A DNA stretch of 64,000 nucleotides from Siphonodentalium dalli (GCA_032622095.1 CP136067.1:48467549-48531548); one strand, 5' to 3'; numbered from the stretch's first letter, positions 24,301 through 37,789 are shown. Notes: generated from the sequence alone by a model not told the origin. Translations and numbers: made by a program.

Positions 24301-24531
24301 TAACATAATAATAAGTTCCAGCATTGACATCGACATTGTTGCCCTAAACTCTTACATCATTGTGCGTGCCGATAATACATGTGTGTCTTACTAAAAACAT
24401 ATGAGGTCAGGTTTAGGGGCTAATTATGTAATAAAAAAATGATCCTGTAATCCTACATTCACTGAAATTGAATGCAAAGATTTAAAGTTTTTTGGTCTAA
24501 TTTAAAAATTGTTTTCTTTCTCGGCCAACCC
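21302..24531. other. Copy B right part, no supported gene
   Basis: Same content as 7898-11127 of copy A, with only scattered substitutions. The same short ORFs are present with the same absence of domains. A hairpin lies at about 23962-24029. Confidence 0.5.
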
Positions 24532-24699
24532 TTGGTTTACCCTGGTGTGTCCACATTCCTCCAATCTAAATACCTGTACCCAGTGCATATGGCTGTAAAT
24601 GTTTCTTCTGTGTTTTTTGGAATAATACTGAGAATGTCCTCATAAACTGTTTCATATAAAGTTTTGTTGGAAGTGTTGCCAAGAAGATATAGAGCATAT

Positions 24700-25523
24700 T
24701 TAACCCTTTCTTTACTAAATCGATTCTCCCAGTCAGTTATAAAAGTATTCGTTGGATTGGTCTATTATTCAACTGGAGGTATGTTCAGGAAATAAAAGTA
24801 GACGACAGATGATACAAGTGAAGAAGGAGCCATATTTATTGGAGGGAAATGTTCAGATAATAGTCGTTTGTTGAATTTATTATCAGAACATTTCCTAAGG
24901 GAACTACTCATCAATGATTATTTAGTATAGAATTGGTTAACAATTAAACAGTCTTCATTGAATAAATAAATTAATTAATTTCAATGACTGCTGTCATTGT
25001 GGGTACTTGCTTGAACAGTAGCATATCAATTAATCATTTCATGAAGGGAGTCACCCTGATGCAACATTAAAGATCCTGTGTCAGTGCATTCTCTTATATA
25101 TGCGAGTCTCCCTTTAGCCTCGCTTATATAAGAGATTGCACTGGCTTACCAGGTCAAGGTAAATATTGTTAGGCCAATATATTCTCTAAAATATGCGAGG
25201 CTCCCTACGGGAGATCGCATATATAACAGGATGCATTGGCAGAGGATTTTCGCAAAATTTCATGAAGCTCCAGTCATGGAAAGACTTGATATTCATTTAA
25301 AGAGTAGTTAACTCAGGAGTTGTTCAAATAATAAGTTCAATAAATGGCTGTTTGTTGAACTTATTATCTGAACATTTCCCACCAATGAATAGGAATCCTT
25401 CTGTACTTGTATTATACCTTGTCTGCTTATATTTCTTGGACATCCCTCAAGCTGAAGAATAGACCAATCCAATATATACTTTTATAACTGAATGGGAGAA
25501 TCCATTCGTAAAGAAAGGGTTAT
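24700..25523. mobile_element. TTAA-flanked foldback element, copy C
   Basis: Exact counterpart of the copy B element at +13404 bp, with the same inverted arms and TTAA-type ends. Confidence 0.7.
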
Positions 25524-25649
25524 GTTCTCTCCATCAGCTCATGTGCGTTATGACCATGTACCAAAGGTTGTTGTAATAAGTTATTGTATTATGTTAACAA
25601 TAAATTATGAAATGCCATAAAATATTGTTTTATTCTACACCCATTTTAA

Positions 25650-26721
25650 CAGTTTATTAGCTACAGCACCATGTAACAATATAGAGTATATTGTTGTAAC
25701 ACAAATAGTTAGTTTTTATTTGGTAAGATTAGAGTTCAATATAAACAAATCAAAATTTCGATATATATTTTTAATCAAAATGTTTAAAAGATCAAAATGT
25801 GCAGTCACCTGTTTGAGCCTGTTTGAGTCTGTTTGAGCTAGTTTACTATAAAACTGAATTTGTATCAAGCTGGATCATGCCATGAATCTCTGCTCTCGCT
25901 AGACTCCATTCATCAGTTCAAAACTTTGTAACTGTTTGATGTTCTGACAGGGACGTTTATAGCAATATATAATAATATATTTCTAAGTTAATACTCACAG
26001 TAGGAGAATGATTTTGGTTGCTTTGATGACCCGATTTTAATTTTAAGTTGTTTATAAGTATGGAATTTCTACCGGGTAATCAATTCAACGTTTGTTGCAA
26101 TATCAGCAGACATTGAGATTTGTCACCCGCTCGAGAACGGAACTTCTCCCACCCCCCCCTACACATTTTAACACATGCAGCCCGTGTGAGATAGCTGTCT
26201 GAGATTTCCCCCTCTTATACCATGAGTGACCAGCTGTCTCACCCTACCCAAGTGACTACTTTACCTATTTAATTAAAGAGTCAGAACTATTTTAACAAGC
26301 CATGTTCAATTCTTGTGTCAACTAAACCAATGGCGACCAATAGTTATGCTTCACATTTCAAATAAACAAATACAGACCAGTTCGTGGACGCTAATGAAAA
26401 TGAGATGTGCCTCCAACAGTTAGTTAAACGCAGAGAACCTTCAACATATTAAGCCAACTTGCAATCGCAGAGTTTGATCAAATAGGAATAGGATAGGAAC
26501 CAGTGACTCCTTGGCATCCACACATCAAAGCTCAGAGTGATCAGATATCGATTTTTGAAATTCGTTAATTTCTTGAGATCTGGGACACTAATTTAGTCTG
26601 CCTCCTGGTCAAACAGACAAATTGCGGGTGTAAGATGGATAACTCTAAAATCAAGTGGTTAGTTATTAACAATAATAACCAATTGGGAACCTCGCATATA
26701 TAAGAGAATACAGTGGCTTAA
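25650..26721. mobile_element. 1.07 kb TTAA-bounded segment, copy C
   Basis: Counterpart of 12246-13317 at +13404 bp, present in C and absent from A, with the same flanking TTAA sites. Confidence 0.55.
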
Positions 26722-27144
26722 CAATATTTACCTTGACATAGCAAGCCAATTTATTCTCTTACATATGTGAGGCTCCCTATGGGAGACTCACATATATAAC
26801 TATTATAAGAGATTGCACTGGATCTTTAATTCTGCACCAGTGCAGCTCCCGTCATGAATGGGTAAGAAACGACCATGGTTGAGTCATTTTTGGAGAATAA
26901 ATACAAGCAACAAATGAAACTAGTAAACAATTATTTATTAAATAATCATCAAATTCGAATATGTGAGCAATAACCCCTTGCTAGCAGTGTTGAAACGCCC
27001 CACGCTGGATCACCAGCGGAGAAAATCAACGAAAATGGGTGATGTACTTCCCAATTTGCATCGTAGTTTTAGAATCTTTTTCCAAAAAGAATATGTGAAT
27101 AAACTGCAGACAATTGTTCTAGACATATTACAGCCGAATAGTTT

Positions 27145-27381
27145 TTACTCGTGGTAGATGAACATAAATCTTAATTTCAAAAGTGGCCTGTCCATTGCGA
27201 AACGGCAGCGTCCAGAATCGACAATCAAATCGAATATTCTGTAAACAGCGTCCGAAGTATAGTCCTAGCACAACTCCATGATATTATATGAATATTCAGT
27301 TGATTGCAACAATACCGTTTTTGCGTTTCTAACTTTTCCAAATTGTCGAAATAGATTAGCAAAGTAACTTGAATTCGCCAT
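27145..27381 (-). pseudogene. 78-codon minus-strand frame with one TAG, copy C
   Basis: Identical in layout to copy B at +13404 bp. Confidence 0.25.
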
Positions 27382-27978
27382 TAAGAAAACAAATGAGAAA
27401 CACGTGGACTTGTTTACGTCTTTTGCCCTCAAGGTTATAGTAGAGTAAATATAAAAATGACCCCCCTTGATGTGCTGTTACGGGACACTCAAATCAGCAT
27501 AGAATCACATCTGGCAGCTAAATGGTTGATTAAGATTGGGATACAATTAATGCTAAAAAAAGAAAAAAAACAATGCCACCATGGAAATATTATACCTGGA
27601 TGAATATTGATCCAAGGTGGTGAAATAATCAACCTGGCATTTAATGGGGGTATGTTTGAAAATTTGATGATGATTTTTTGTGCGGAATTAGGGTAGTATC
27701 AAAAGCGGTAAATTTGAAGATGGAAAAAGCACATGGACCTAATAATTTTTTTAGGCCATATTGGGTCCAAAGAGTCATTCTTCAAAATTTACTAGATTAG
27801 AAAATTCCAGCATTTACAAGGAATGGAGAATAGGCCTGGACATTAACACTGTCGCCTATGGAGAATAATTGGTGTACTGTACATAACCTATATAGGTCCT
27901 ATAGTGATTTTGGACTCTGTGAGAGTTCCACAATATTTTGCCGTTCCCAGTTTTTTCTAGCACCCATATGTATTCAAA

Positions 27979-28445
27979 ATGACTTCTTTAAATAATACGG
28001 ACGGATTTTGGGCAGAATACGTTGCATATCTAGATTTTAAATGCACAACTGACATGGATAGTGGCTGTAAATTATGGGGTGGGGCCAACACTCGATTCGG
28101 CGTCAATTCAACCCTTGTGAGGCCTTCTAAAATTATGTCTTCACTTCCCAGTTATGCCACAGGGCGTGGATTATGAGTAGATATTTATTGGAAGTCAATA
28201 TATATTTTGTATTGCCCGGGAACAATACTTTTGAGTTAATTTCATCGATTGTCTTACGATTCCGTTTTCGAGGCATCGTTACGCGCTATGCAAATAACGT
28301 ACTTCCAGTAAATCGTATTTCTTGTATTTGGAGTAAATCAGACGTCGTGTATTACGCCCGTCATGAGTTAGATCTCGATCTAGGTCAATCATGCTGTAAA
28401 CTTGTCCCGTGTCGGGAGGGCTTGTCTGGGGGGGGGGGGGTGTAA
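27979..28445 (+). pseudogene. Degenerate HNH-like ORF pair, copy C
   Basis: Same as copy B up to the G run, which here is 13 G. The shorter run shifts the frame and the second ORF ends right after the glycines, losing the Cys-containing tail seen in B. Confidence 0.35.
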
Positions 28446-28671
28446 AATACCTAGACATGTAAATGTCTACCCCTGTGCGTGTCACAATATCAGGAATATG
28501 GGGAGGGTCAGCTGCCAGAAGGCCGCGTCGTGTTTGGGGTGCGATCCTTCATGTATCGTCACACAGGTCACCTGACGGATTGAGTAGAGTTTTGGTAAAC
28601 CTCATTTTTGAACTTTAACCCTTTTACCTTCATGATACTTACTATAGGAATGCTCCAATTTTGCATTTGGT

Positions 28672-29028
28672 TTATCTGTATGTGGAACTAGTATATATGT
28701 CTTTTTTATATTGTTTTTCCTCTTGATACTGACCATACAAATCATACAGAGTCTTTCGCCTTTCAACTCTGGCTTTCTTAGTTTTCAGCTGTTTTTTATA
28801 TTTTTTCAAGTACTCATCTGATTCCTTCATATTTTGCAGTGATTTTCCAACTTTACTGAGCGGTGATATTGGACAGTCCATATCCTGGCATAGATCATCA
28901 ATGGAACCGGCAGTGCCAAGGTTAACATAATGACAGCTGGAAACATTTTCAGGTGTTGATGTACGAAAGGCTCTATTAAAGGCTTCCACCTTCTGCATAT
29001 TTGTATTTCGCTTGGTACTCTCCAACAT
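28672..29028 (-). pseudogene. Basic satellite-side ORF, frameshifted copy C
   Basis: Identical start and first about 112 residues as copy B. The TA run near 28690 is 2 bp shorter than in B, so the frame changes after KKDIYT and stops at residue 118. D has the same shorter TA run, so B may carry the derived state. Confidence 0.4.
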
Positions 29029-29045
29029 GGCTGGTCACAGTCTGT

Positions 29046-29053
29046 AATTTATA
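29046..29053 (-). promoter_or_regulatory. TATA-like box, copy C
   Basis: Same TATAAATT and same spacing to the ORF and satellite as in copy B. Confidence 0.35.
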
Positions 29054-29062
29054 CAGTCGCGT

Positions 29063-32000
29063 AGAATTTGCAACGCACGCTGCACTAAACATGTGCCACA
29101 CCCACTTATGATGCAGACTGCATCACAAAAAAGCGCCAGGCCTACTTATAGCGCTCATTGCACTAAAATAGTGGCACGCCCACTTATAACGCACAATGCA
29201 CTAAAAAGTGTAACGCCCACTTAAAACGCACACTGCACCAAAAAGGTGTCACGCCCACTTATAACGCACACTGCAATAAAAGGTGCCACGCCCACTTATA
29301 ACACACCTTTTTAGTGCAGTGGGCGTGACACTTTTTATTGCATTGTGCGTTTTAAGTGGGCGTGGCACTTTTTAGTGCAATGTCCGTTATATGTGAGCAT
29401 GTCACTTTTTTTTAGTGCAGCGTATGTTATAAGTGGGCGTGCCAATATTATAGTACAGCGTGCGTTATAAGGGGGCGTGGCTGTTTTTAGTGCAGTGGGT
29501 GTTTTAAGTGGGCGTGGCACTTTTAGTGCAGCGAGTGTTATACGTGGGAGTGGAACTTTTGCAATGCAGCGTGTATTTTAAGTGGGCGTGGCACTTTTTT
29601 AGTGCAGCGTGTGTTATAAGTGGGCGTGTCATTTTTTTAGTGCAGCGTGTGTTATAAGTGAGGGTGGCACTTTTTTAGTCGTAGCGTGCGTTACAAGTGG
29701 GCGTGGCACTTTTTTAATTGCAGCTTGCGTTATAAGTGGGCGTGGTACTTTTTTATTGCAGCGTGCGTTATAAGTGGGCGTGGCGCCTTTTCAGTGCAGC
29801 GTATGTTATAAGTGGGCGTGGCACTTTTGCAATGCAATGCAGCGTGTATTTTAAGTGGGCGTGGCACTTTTTCAGTGCAGCGTGTGTTATAAGTGGGCGT
29901 GTCATTTTTGTAGTGCAGCGTGTGTTATAAGAGAGCGTGGCACTTTTTCAGTGCAGCGTGTGTTATAAGTGGGCGTGGCACCATTTCAGTGCAGCGTGTG
30001 TTATAAGTGCAGCGTGTGTTATAAGTGGGCGTGGCACTTTTTTAGTGCAGCGTGTTATAAATGCAGCGAGTGTTATAAGTGGGCGTGGCACGTTTTTAGT
30101 GCAGCGTGTGTTATAAGTGGGCGTGGCACATTTTCAGTTCAGAGTGTGTTATAAGTGGGCGTGGCACATTTTCAATGCAGCGTGTGTTATAAGTGGGCGT
30201 GGCATTTTTTCAGTGCAGCGTGTGTTATAAGTAGGCGTGGCATTTTTTCAGTGCAGCGTGTGTTATAAGTGGGCGTGGCATTTTTTCAGTGCAGTGTGTG
30301 TTATAAGTGGGTGTGGCACTTTTTAGTGCAGCGTGCGTTATAAATGGGCGTGGCACTTTTTCAGTGCAACGTGTGTTATAACTGGGCGTGGTAATTTTTC
30401 AGTGCAGCGTGTGTTATAAGTGGGCGGGGTGTGGCACGTTTTTAGTGCAGCGTGTTATAAGTGGGCGTGGCCAGGGCAGCGTGTGTTATAAATGGGCGTG
30501 GCACTTTTTCAATGCAGTGTGTGTTATAAGTGTGGCACCATTTCAGTGCAGCGTGTATTATAAGTGTGCGTGGCACTTTTTCAGTGCAGCGTGTGTAATA
30601 AGTGGGAGTGTGATATAAGTGCAGCGTGTGTTATAAGTGGGCGTGTCACTTTTTCAGTGCAGCTTGTGTTATAAGTGGGCGTGGAACTTTTTCTGAGCAG
30701 CTTGTGTTATAAGTGGGCGTGGCACTTTTCAAGTGCAGCTTGTGTTATAAGCGGGCGTGGCACTTTTTCAGTGCAGCGTGTGTAATAAGTGGGCGTGTAA
30801 TATAAGTGCAGCGTGTGTTATAAGTGGGCGTGGCACTTTTAAAGTGCAGCGTGTGTTATAAGTGGGCGTGGCACTTTTAAAGTGCAGCGTGTGTTCTAAG
30901 AGGGCGTTGCACCTTTTTAGTGCAGCGTGTGTTATAAGTGGGCGTGGCTCTTTTTTAGTGCAGCGTGTGTTATAAGTAGGCGTGGCACTTTTTACGTGCA
31001 GCGTGCGTTATAAGTGGGCGTGGCAAATTTTCAGTGTAGAGTGTGTTATAAGTGGGCGTGGCACTTTTTAGTGCAGCGTGTGTTATAAGTGTGCGTGGCA
31101 CTTTTTCATTACAGCTTGTGTTATAAGTGGGTGTGGTCTTTTTCAGTGCAGCGTGTGTTATTAGTGGGCGTGGCACATTTTCAGTGCAGCGTGTGCTATA
31201 CCGGTAAGTGGGCGTGGTACTTTTTAGTGCAGCGTGTGTTATAAGTGGGCGTGGCACGTTTTCAGTGCAGCGTGTGTTATAAGTGGGCGTGGCATTTTTT
31301 CAGTGCAGCGTGTGTTATAAGTAGGCGTGGCATTTTTTCAGTGCAGCGTGTGTTATAAGTGGGCGTGGCATTTTTTCAGTGCAGTGTGTGTTATAAGTGG
31401 GCGTGGCACTTTTTAGTGCAGCGTGCGTTATAAATGGGCGTGGCACTTTTTCAGTGCAACGTGTGTTATAACTGGGCGTGTTAATTTTTCAGTGCAGCGT
31501 GTGTTATAAGTGGGCGGGGTGTGGCACGTTTTTAGTGAGCGTGTTATAAGTGGGCGTGGCCAGTGCAGCGTGTGTTATAAGTGGGCGTGGCACTTTTTAG
31601 TGCAGCGTGTGTTATAAGTGTGCGTGGCACTTTTTCATTACAGCTTGTGTTATAAGTGGGTGTGATACTTTTTCAGTGCAGCGTGTGTTATAAGTGGGCG
31701 TTGCCCTTTTTATTGCATCGTGTGTTATAAGTGGGCGTGGCACCTTTTAAGTGCATCGTATGTTATAAGTGGGCGTGGCACTTTTTTAGTGCGGCGTGTG
31801 TTATAAGTGGGCGTGGCACTTTTCAGTGCAGCGTGTGTTATAATTGGGCGTGGCACTTATAAGACACGCTGCACTGAAAAAGTGCCACGCCCACTTATAA
31901 CAAACGCTGCATTGAAAACGTGCAACGCCACTTATAACACACGCTGCACTGAAAAAAATGCCACGCCCACTTATAACACACGCTGCAGTAAAATAGTGCC

Positions 32001-33197
32001 ACGCCCACTTATAACACACGCTGCACTGAAAAGGTGCCACGCCCACTTATAACACACGCTGCACTGAAAAGGTGCCACGCCCACTTATAACACACGCTGC
32101 ACTGAAAAAGTGCCACGCCCACTTATAACACACGCTGCAGTAAAAGAGTGCCACGCCCACTTATAACACACGCTGCACTGAAAAAGTGCCACGCCCACAT
32201 ATAACACACGCGGCACTGAAAAAGTGCCACGCCCACTTATAACACACGCTGCACTGAAAAAGTGCCACGCCCACTTATAACACACGCTGCACTGAAAAGG
32301 TGCCACGCCCACTTATAACACACGCTGCGCAGAAAAGGTGCCACGCCCACTTATAACACACGCTGCACAGAAAAAGTGCCACGCCCACTTATAACACACG
32401 CTGCACTGAAAAAGTGCCACGCCCACTTATAACACACGCTGCACTGAAAATGTGCCACGCCCACTTATAACACACGCTGCACAGAAAAGGTGCCACGCCC
32501 ACTTATAACACACGCTGCACAGAAAAGGTGCCACGCCCACTTATAACACACGCTGCACTGAAAAAGTTCCACGCCCACTTATAACACACGCTGCACAGAA
32601 AAGGTGCCACGCCCACTTATACCACACGCTGCACTGAAAAAGTGCCACGCCCACTTATACCACACGCTGCACTGAAAAAGTGCCACGCCCACTTGTAACA
32701 CGCGCTGCACTGAAAAAGTGCCACGCCCACTTATAACAAACGCTGCACAGAAAAAGTGCCACGCCCACTTATAACATGCGCTGCACTTAAAAAGTGCCAC
32801 GCCCACTTATAACACACGCTGCACTGAAAAAGTTCCACGGCCCACTTATAACACACGCTGCACAGAAAAAGTGCCACGCCCACTTATAACACACGCTGCA
32901 CTGAAAAAGTGCCACGCCCACTTATAACACACGCTGCACTGAAAAAGTGCCACGCCCACTTGTAACACGCGCTGCACTGAAAAAGTGCCACGCCCACTTA
33001 TAACAAACGCTGCACAGAAAAAGTGCCACGCCCACTTATAACACACGCTGCACTGAAAAAGTGCCACGCCCACTTGTAACACGCGCTGCACTGAAAAAGT
33101 GCCACGCCCACTTATAACAAACGCTGCACAGAAAAAGTGCCACGCCCACTTATAACACACGCTGCACTTAAAAAGTGCCACGCCAACTTATAACACA
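29063..33197. repeat. 38-bp satellite array, copy C
   Basis: Same monomer, about 109 copies by length. Strand switches at about 29306 and 31858. The forward block is much longer than in B, and the last 1.3 kb is the most homogeneous part. The array is followed directly by non-duplicon sequence. Confidence 0.97.
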
Positions 33198-33480
33198 TAT
33201 TGGGCTGAAGTCGTGCATGGGGTGTCAAAATAGCACTTTTCGTTACTAAATCGGCTGCCATATCCTGAGTCATGGTGGACACCCGGGAATCCTTGTATTT
33301 TCGTGCGGTGCCACCCCGCGGGCAACTATAGGAAAGTCACGCGACCATGCAGCCCCTTCCAAATTTTCTAAAATTGGGCTGAATTTAAGTCGTGCATGGG
33401 GTGTCAAAATAGCACTTTTCGTTACTAAATCGGCTGCCGTATCCTGAGTCATGGTGGCAAAGCAAGTTAATGACTGTGGG
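33198..33480 (+). repeat. Direct repeat of about 80 bp
   Basis: GTCGTGCATGGGGTGTCAAA through GAGTCATGGTGG occurs twice, about 170 bp apart. This is the first non-duplicon sequence after copy C. Confidence 0.85.
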
Positions 33481-34294
33481 GTCACTCAACAGATTATACA
33501 GACTTGGACTTAGTATACTGTAAATACTGGGACTGTATATTTTTAAATTTTAGTCTAAAATTTAAATGAAATAATTAAAAGATAAAATTTAGCAAGTAGT
33601 AAAAGTTAATTTTCTCATTTAATTATTTTTTTTGGTTAAATAAAGGAATAATTTAAATGTAAAATTTGGTTTAAAAAAAAATGATTGACCGTGGCTCTTC
33701 CAATAATTGCGCGACTGACCTGGTCAATTGTTCTTAAGAAGTTGTTTTGAGAATTACTATGGAGGGAAATAGTTATGGCTGTGGCTTCGCAAGTAATTGA
33801 CTTGGTGACGTGATGTTAACAAATCTGAACTCCAGTAAACCAAGGACGCTCCATACCAAATATAAGGTAAATAAATAATTCTTTAGAAGTTGTTTTAATA
33901 TTTACTATGGAGGGGAAGAATTGTGGTGCTGGCTTCGCAACTATTTGACCCCATTGTAACAAATATAAATATTAGTCACTCAGGCAATAGATGTATCTAT
34001 TCTGTATATTAAGTTATTGGGTCTTACGTGTCTTGAGATGTCTAAATATGTTTTGATGGACAGATCGCGCAAGCGCAAGGGACCCCCGCCAATCTTATCT
34101 GTTGCGATTCCAATTGTTGACTTATTAAATATGCACATATACTTAAGAAACAGTCGCGCGCGAAGCGCGCTCCCGTAGGTCGGTTTTTGGATCACAGTTA
34201 ATGAAAATATCATTGAAATAATCGGTTTCCCCCCAATAAACATCCATATATTCAATATGTTTTTGGAGCAGAATTAGGTAGACCATATTGAACG
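33481..34294. other. AT-rich intergenic stretch
   Basis: No gene seen. A diverged direct repeat (AGAAGTTGTTTT...TACTATGGAGGG) occurs at about 33735 and 33885. A short GC-rich palindrome, GCGCGCGAAGCGCGC, lies near 34155. Confidence 0.5.
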
Positions 34295-34693
34295 CCATAA
34301 TTCTGCTGTGGTTAAGTGGTCAATTACTTTGGACATTACTGTATGTAGATGGAGTTATCATTAGACCTCACATCATTATATGGGATACAGTAATGCCCAA
34401 AGTAATTGACCACTTAACCACAGCAGAATTATGGGTAATTTTTCAGGATTTAAAATCCGGAAAAATTACCCACAATTCTGCTGTGGTTAAGTGGTCAATT
34501 ACTTTGGACATTACTGTATGTGGATGGAGTTATCATTAGACCTCACATCCTTATATGGGCTACAGTAATGCCTAAAGTAATTGACCAATTAACCACAGCA
34601 GAATTATGGGTAATTTTTCAGGATTTAAAATCTTGAAAAATTACCCATAATTCTGCTGTGGTTAAGTGATCAATTATTTTGGACATTACTGTA
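34295..34693. repeat. Tandem hairpins of the TACAGTAATGCC family
   Basis: A half unit at 34295-34343 is followed by full palindromes at 34386-34518 and 34561-34693. Each begins TACAGTAATGCC and ends GGACATTACTGTA, with near-perfect arms that include CACAGCAGAATTATGGGTAA. The arms match the outer part of the perfect hairpin at 541-730. Confidence 0.88.
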
Positions 34694-34929
34694 TGTAGAT
34701 GGAGTTAAACCTCACATCAGTTTGTTGGGGATTTGGACCTTGACTTGGGACCTTTGGTTTTTAACGCAACAAATGCGAGTACACCTTATACACAAATTTC
34801 TGATGTAGCCAGAGTTTTTCTTGGATAATATGAGTTTGAAGCCTGCTTACATTTCAATGTTGTCAGTTTTGTATTGTCTGCAGCAGCTAGAACTCGGCGC
34901 GTTGAAGCAAAAGTTATAAAAGAAAAATG

Positions 34930-35745
34930 TGTACGTAACGAGACTATAATACAAATGAAAAAATAAATTGAGGGAGGGGTGGGCATTACAGGGAACTAAG
35001 GGTTGAACCGATATAAATCTGTAGAGCGATAACGACCAATGTTGACATATTATGCATCTGAACTCTACTGTTGCAACAAGGTTATAAAATAGGGGGGGTG
35101 TCAGAATCTTAGTCATCTCTATATAGTGCCAGAATAGTCATTTATGGACTTCTATAGTGGTACAATACAAATTAGAATCAAATGATAAAAATATGTATGT
35201 AACACAACTATACCGATAAAAATAAAAATAATAATTTAGGCCGGGATAAGATGTTGGGTTGGTTATATGGACTCGGAGAAAAAGGGGTTCGTACCGATGA
35301 ACTGACATAAATTAGTGGAGCGATGTTGCCATGTAATGCATCGCAACTGTACTAAAGCAGCAATGATATAAAATTGGGGGTGGGGGAGTCGGAAATGATC
35401 TCTATCTCTATAGATGGCACCAGAATTATATAGAAAGGAATAGCAATTGATATACGTATACTATAGTAATACCATAGACATAAGTACAAGTATCACGCAA
35501 TAAAATATTTCGTAACGTGACTATAGCGATGAAAAAAATAAATAAATTGGACTGGGATTAGAGATTGGGTTGGTTATATGTGGATAATTGGATATGGAAT
35601 TCATACCGATGAAATGATACAAATTAGTGGAGCGATAAAGACCAATGTTGACACTTAGTCAGGCTACGCGGGGGAAATAGGGGTTGATACGATAGACCGA
35701 AATAAATTTGTCGAGTGATAATGACCAATGTTGACGCATAATTTA
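34930..35745 (+). repeat. Degenerate tandem repeat of about 315 bp
   Basis: Roughly three diverged units share ACCGATRAA, TAGWGCGAT, CCAATGTTGAC and a G-rich block (GGGGGGTGTCAG / GGGTGGGGGAGTCGG). The third unit is interrupted by the hAT-like element starting at 35746 and resumes at 38514. Confidence 0.6.
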
Positions 35746-36379
35746 CAGTGTTCACGCTGGACCGAAAAAAACTTTAGCCAAAAGTTTAGCCAAATGAAAA
35801 TTTTATTAGCCAAATGAAAAAAACTTTAGCCAAATGTTTTTTGGCCAAATTAAAAAAAACTTTGGCCAAATTAAATCATCGTTTTCTGGTCGGTTCACAA
35901 TTGATGACTAAAACGTAAAATCTAACAGACAGGTAAAATACACAATAATTTAAATATTTTTTATGAACTTGAAGTATTTTTATATATATCATTTATTAAA
36001 AATTTATTAATCTTTATGTGAAAGAGTGATTTGGGGGGGGGGGGGTAACCCGGGATTGTCCTTCTTAATGTTATTATTTTTTTGTTTTATATAAAAACAA
36101 ATTTTTAAATCATTAAATATTTATCCTTGCGAAAATATCTAAGTGACATCTGGAAACTAATAACTTAATATTGTTACGCCATTATCAAATTACAATCTGT
36201 CATAAAAGCATGCATATTATTTTTGACTGTATCGGTATTGACGACAAATAGCCACAAAATATCTGTCGTGATTCACATTTGGCTGATTAAGCTATTGTCT
36301 TACACTTGGTGCTCATAAACCTCGACCGTCATAAATACAATGTCATCATAAACATGCATTGTGCGGGAGTCCCGTGAGG

Positions 36380-37789
36380 CCCGTTCCAAACGACGGATTT
36401 TTGTCGACTCGAATCTAATAGCAGACCCACAATTGTATTAAATGCGTCTAAAATGCGACGTTTGAAACAATTAGATCCGTGTCAGACGCACCACAGACGA
36501 ATCTCCGTCCAATTCAGACGAATCTTCGTCGGTGATGCGTCTGAAATCCGTCTTGGTTTCAAACGACGGATTTTTGTCGACTCGAATCTAATACATGTGA
36601 CGAGAAGAGCCGAAAGTTGCCGAAAAACGAATGCAAATGATATGATAATGATATGATAATGGTATAATAATGGGGGAGTTCCCCTTATCTGCGGAAATAC
36701 CCACATGACGTCATTTGTCGCACGCTCTCTTTGTTATAAAGAAAGATATATCTCTAAGAATTGCTTAGGTAACATTGTGAAAATTGTAATTATTATGGTA
36801 GTTTGATTTCTCAACGAACATGGCATGTCACTGACGCACATCTTATAATGAATATAGTATCAATGATTTATAATAATTCATATATACCGGTATAAGGGAT
36901 ATGGGTTGTAGCAACTGATTTATAATAATTCATATAGACAGATATTCCTTATTGTAAGGGATAGGGGTGGTAGTCTCTGATGTATAATAATTAATATATA
37001 CCGGTATTACTTATTATAAGGAGTAGGGGTGGTACCACTGATTTATAATAATTCATATATACCGACATTACTTGTTATGAGGGGTAATTGGGTGGTAACC
37101 TCTTATTTATAATAATCCATATATTCCGGTATTACTTATTATAAGGGGCAGAGTGGTAGCCTATGATTTATAATAAGTTATATATACCGGTATTACTTAG
37201 TATGAGGGGTAGGGATAGTAGCCTATGAATTATAATAATTCACATATAGCAGTATTCCTTATTATGAATGATATAGGGTGGTAGCCTATGATTTATAATA
37301 ATTAATATATTTCGTTATTCCTTATTATAAGGGGTAGGGGGTGGTAGTCTCTGATTTATAATAATTATTGTATACCGGTATTTACATGCATGGTATACAC
37401 ATAGATGGTAATTGGTTGCATATATATAACATTTATTTGTAGCGCCTATATTATAGTATATTATATACCTGCACGCACTATATACATCCTCATATACATG
37501 ATCACATATATTCGCGCTGCGGTCGCGCATATATAAATATATACATAATTTATACTGTATTTTAGTATATATATATGTATAACATATACCGGTATATACA
37601 GGCCTCTATATCTACGCGTGACCATTTTTTGACGGTAACCGGGAATCCACCTTCAAATAAATAGACCGATGTATTAGATTCGACGCGACAAAGATGCGTC
37701 CGTCTGTAACAAAATCGACCGCAGACGCATCACCGACGGATTTAATACAATTAGATTCGAGTCGACAAAAATCCGTCGTTTGGAACGGG
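36380..37789. mobile_element. Nested non-autonomous DNA transposon (1.41 kb)
   Basis: Inverted ends of about 40 bp, beginning CCCGTTCCAAACGACGG on the left and the complement on the right, followed by GTCGACTCGAATCTAAT. Further ATCCGTC/GATGCGTCTG motifs are repeated inside both ends. The interior is mostly the 60-bp minisatellite. No transposase seen, and the superfamily is not assigned. Confidence 0.65.
36850..37400 (+). repeat. Minisatellite of about 60-66 bp, nine units
   Basis: Units share GATTTATAATAATTCATATA, TACCGGTATTACTTATTATA and GGGGTAGGGGTGGTAG. The number of bases between blocks varies. It lies inside the nested transposon. Confidence 0.85.

Larger units (their letters stand above)
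11128..24531 (+). repeat. Duplicon copy B (complete 13404-bp unit)
   Basis: The most complete unit in the window, abutting copy C directly with a 13404-bp period. Order: foldback element, 1.07 kb TTAA-bounded segment, degenerate endonuclease-like ORFs, minus-strand basic ORF, TATA-like box, 38-bp satellite, inverted pieces of an AGCTCAA-type repeat, about 1.8 kb without genes, piggyBac-like MITE, about 3.2 kb without clear genes. Used here as the reference for the other copies. Confidence 0.92.
24532..33197 (+). repeat. Duplicon copy C (3'-truncated)
   Basis: Direct continuation of copy B and almost base-for-base identical to it from 24532 through about 29060; only a handful of substitutions and small indels were seen. 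The satellite array is longer and rearranged compared with B. The unit stops inside the satellite at about 33197, where unrelated sequence begins, so everything right of the satellite is missing. Confidence 0.9.

Noticed and set aside
31860-33197. Regular repeats resembling a CRISPR array
   Set aside because: Monomers are contiguous with no unique spacers, the context is eukaryotic and no cas genes are present.
36453-36706. Overlapping ORFs on both strands rich in RRIFV/RRISD
   Set aside because: They are translations of the repeated ATCCGTC/GACGAATC motifs in the left arm of the nested transposon.
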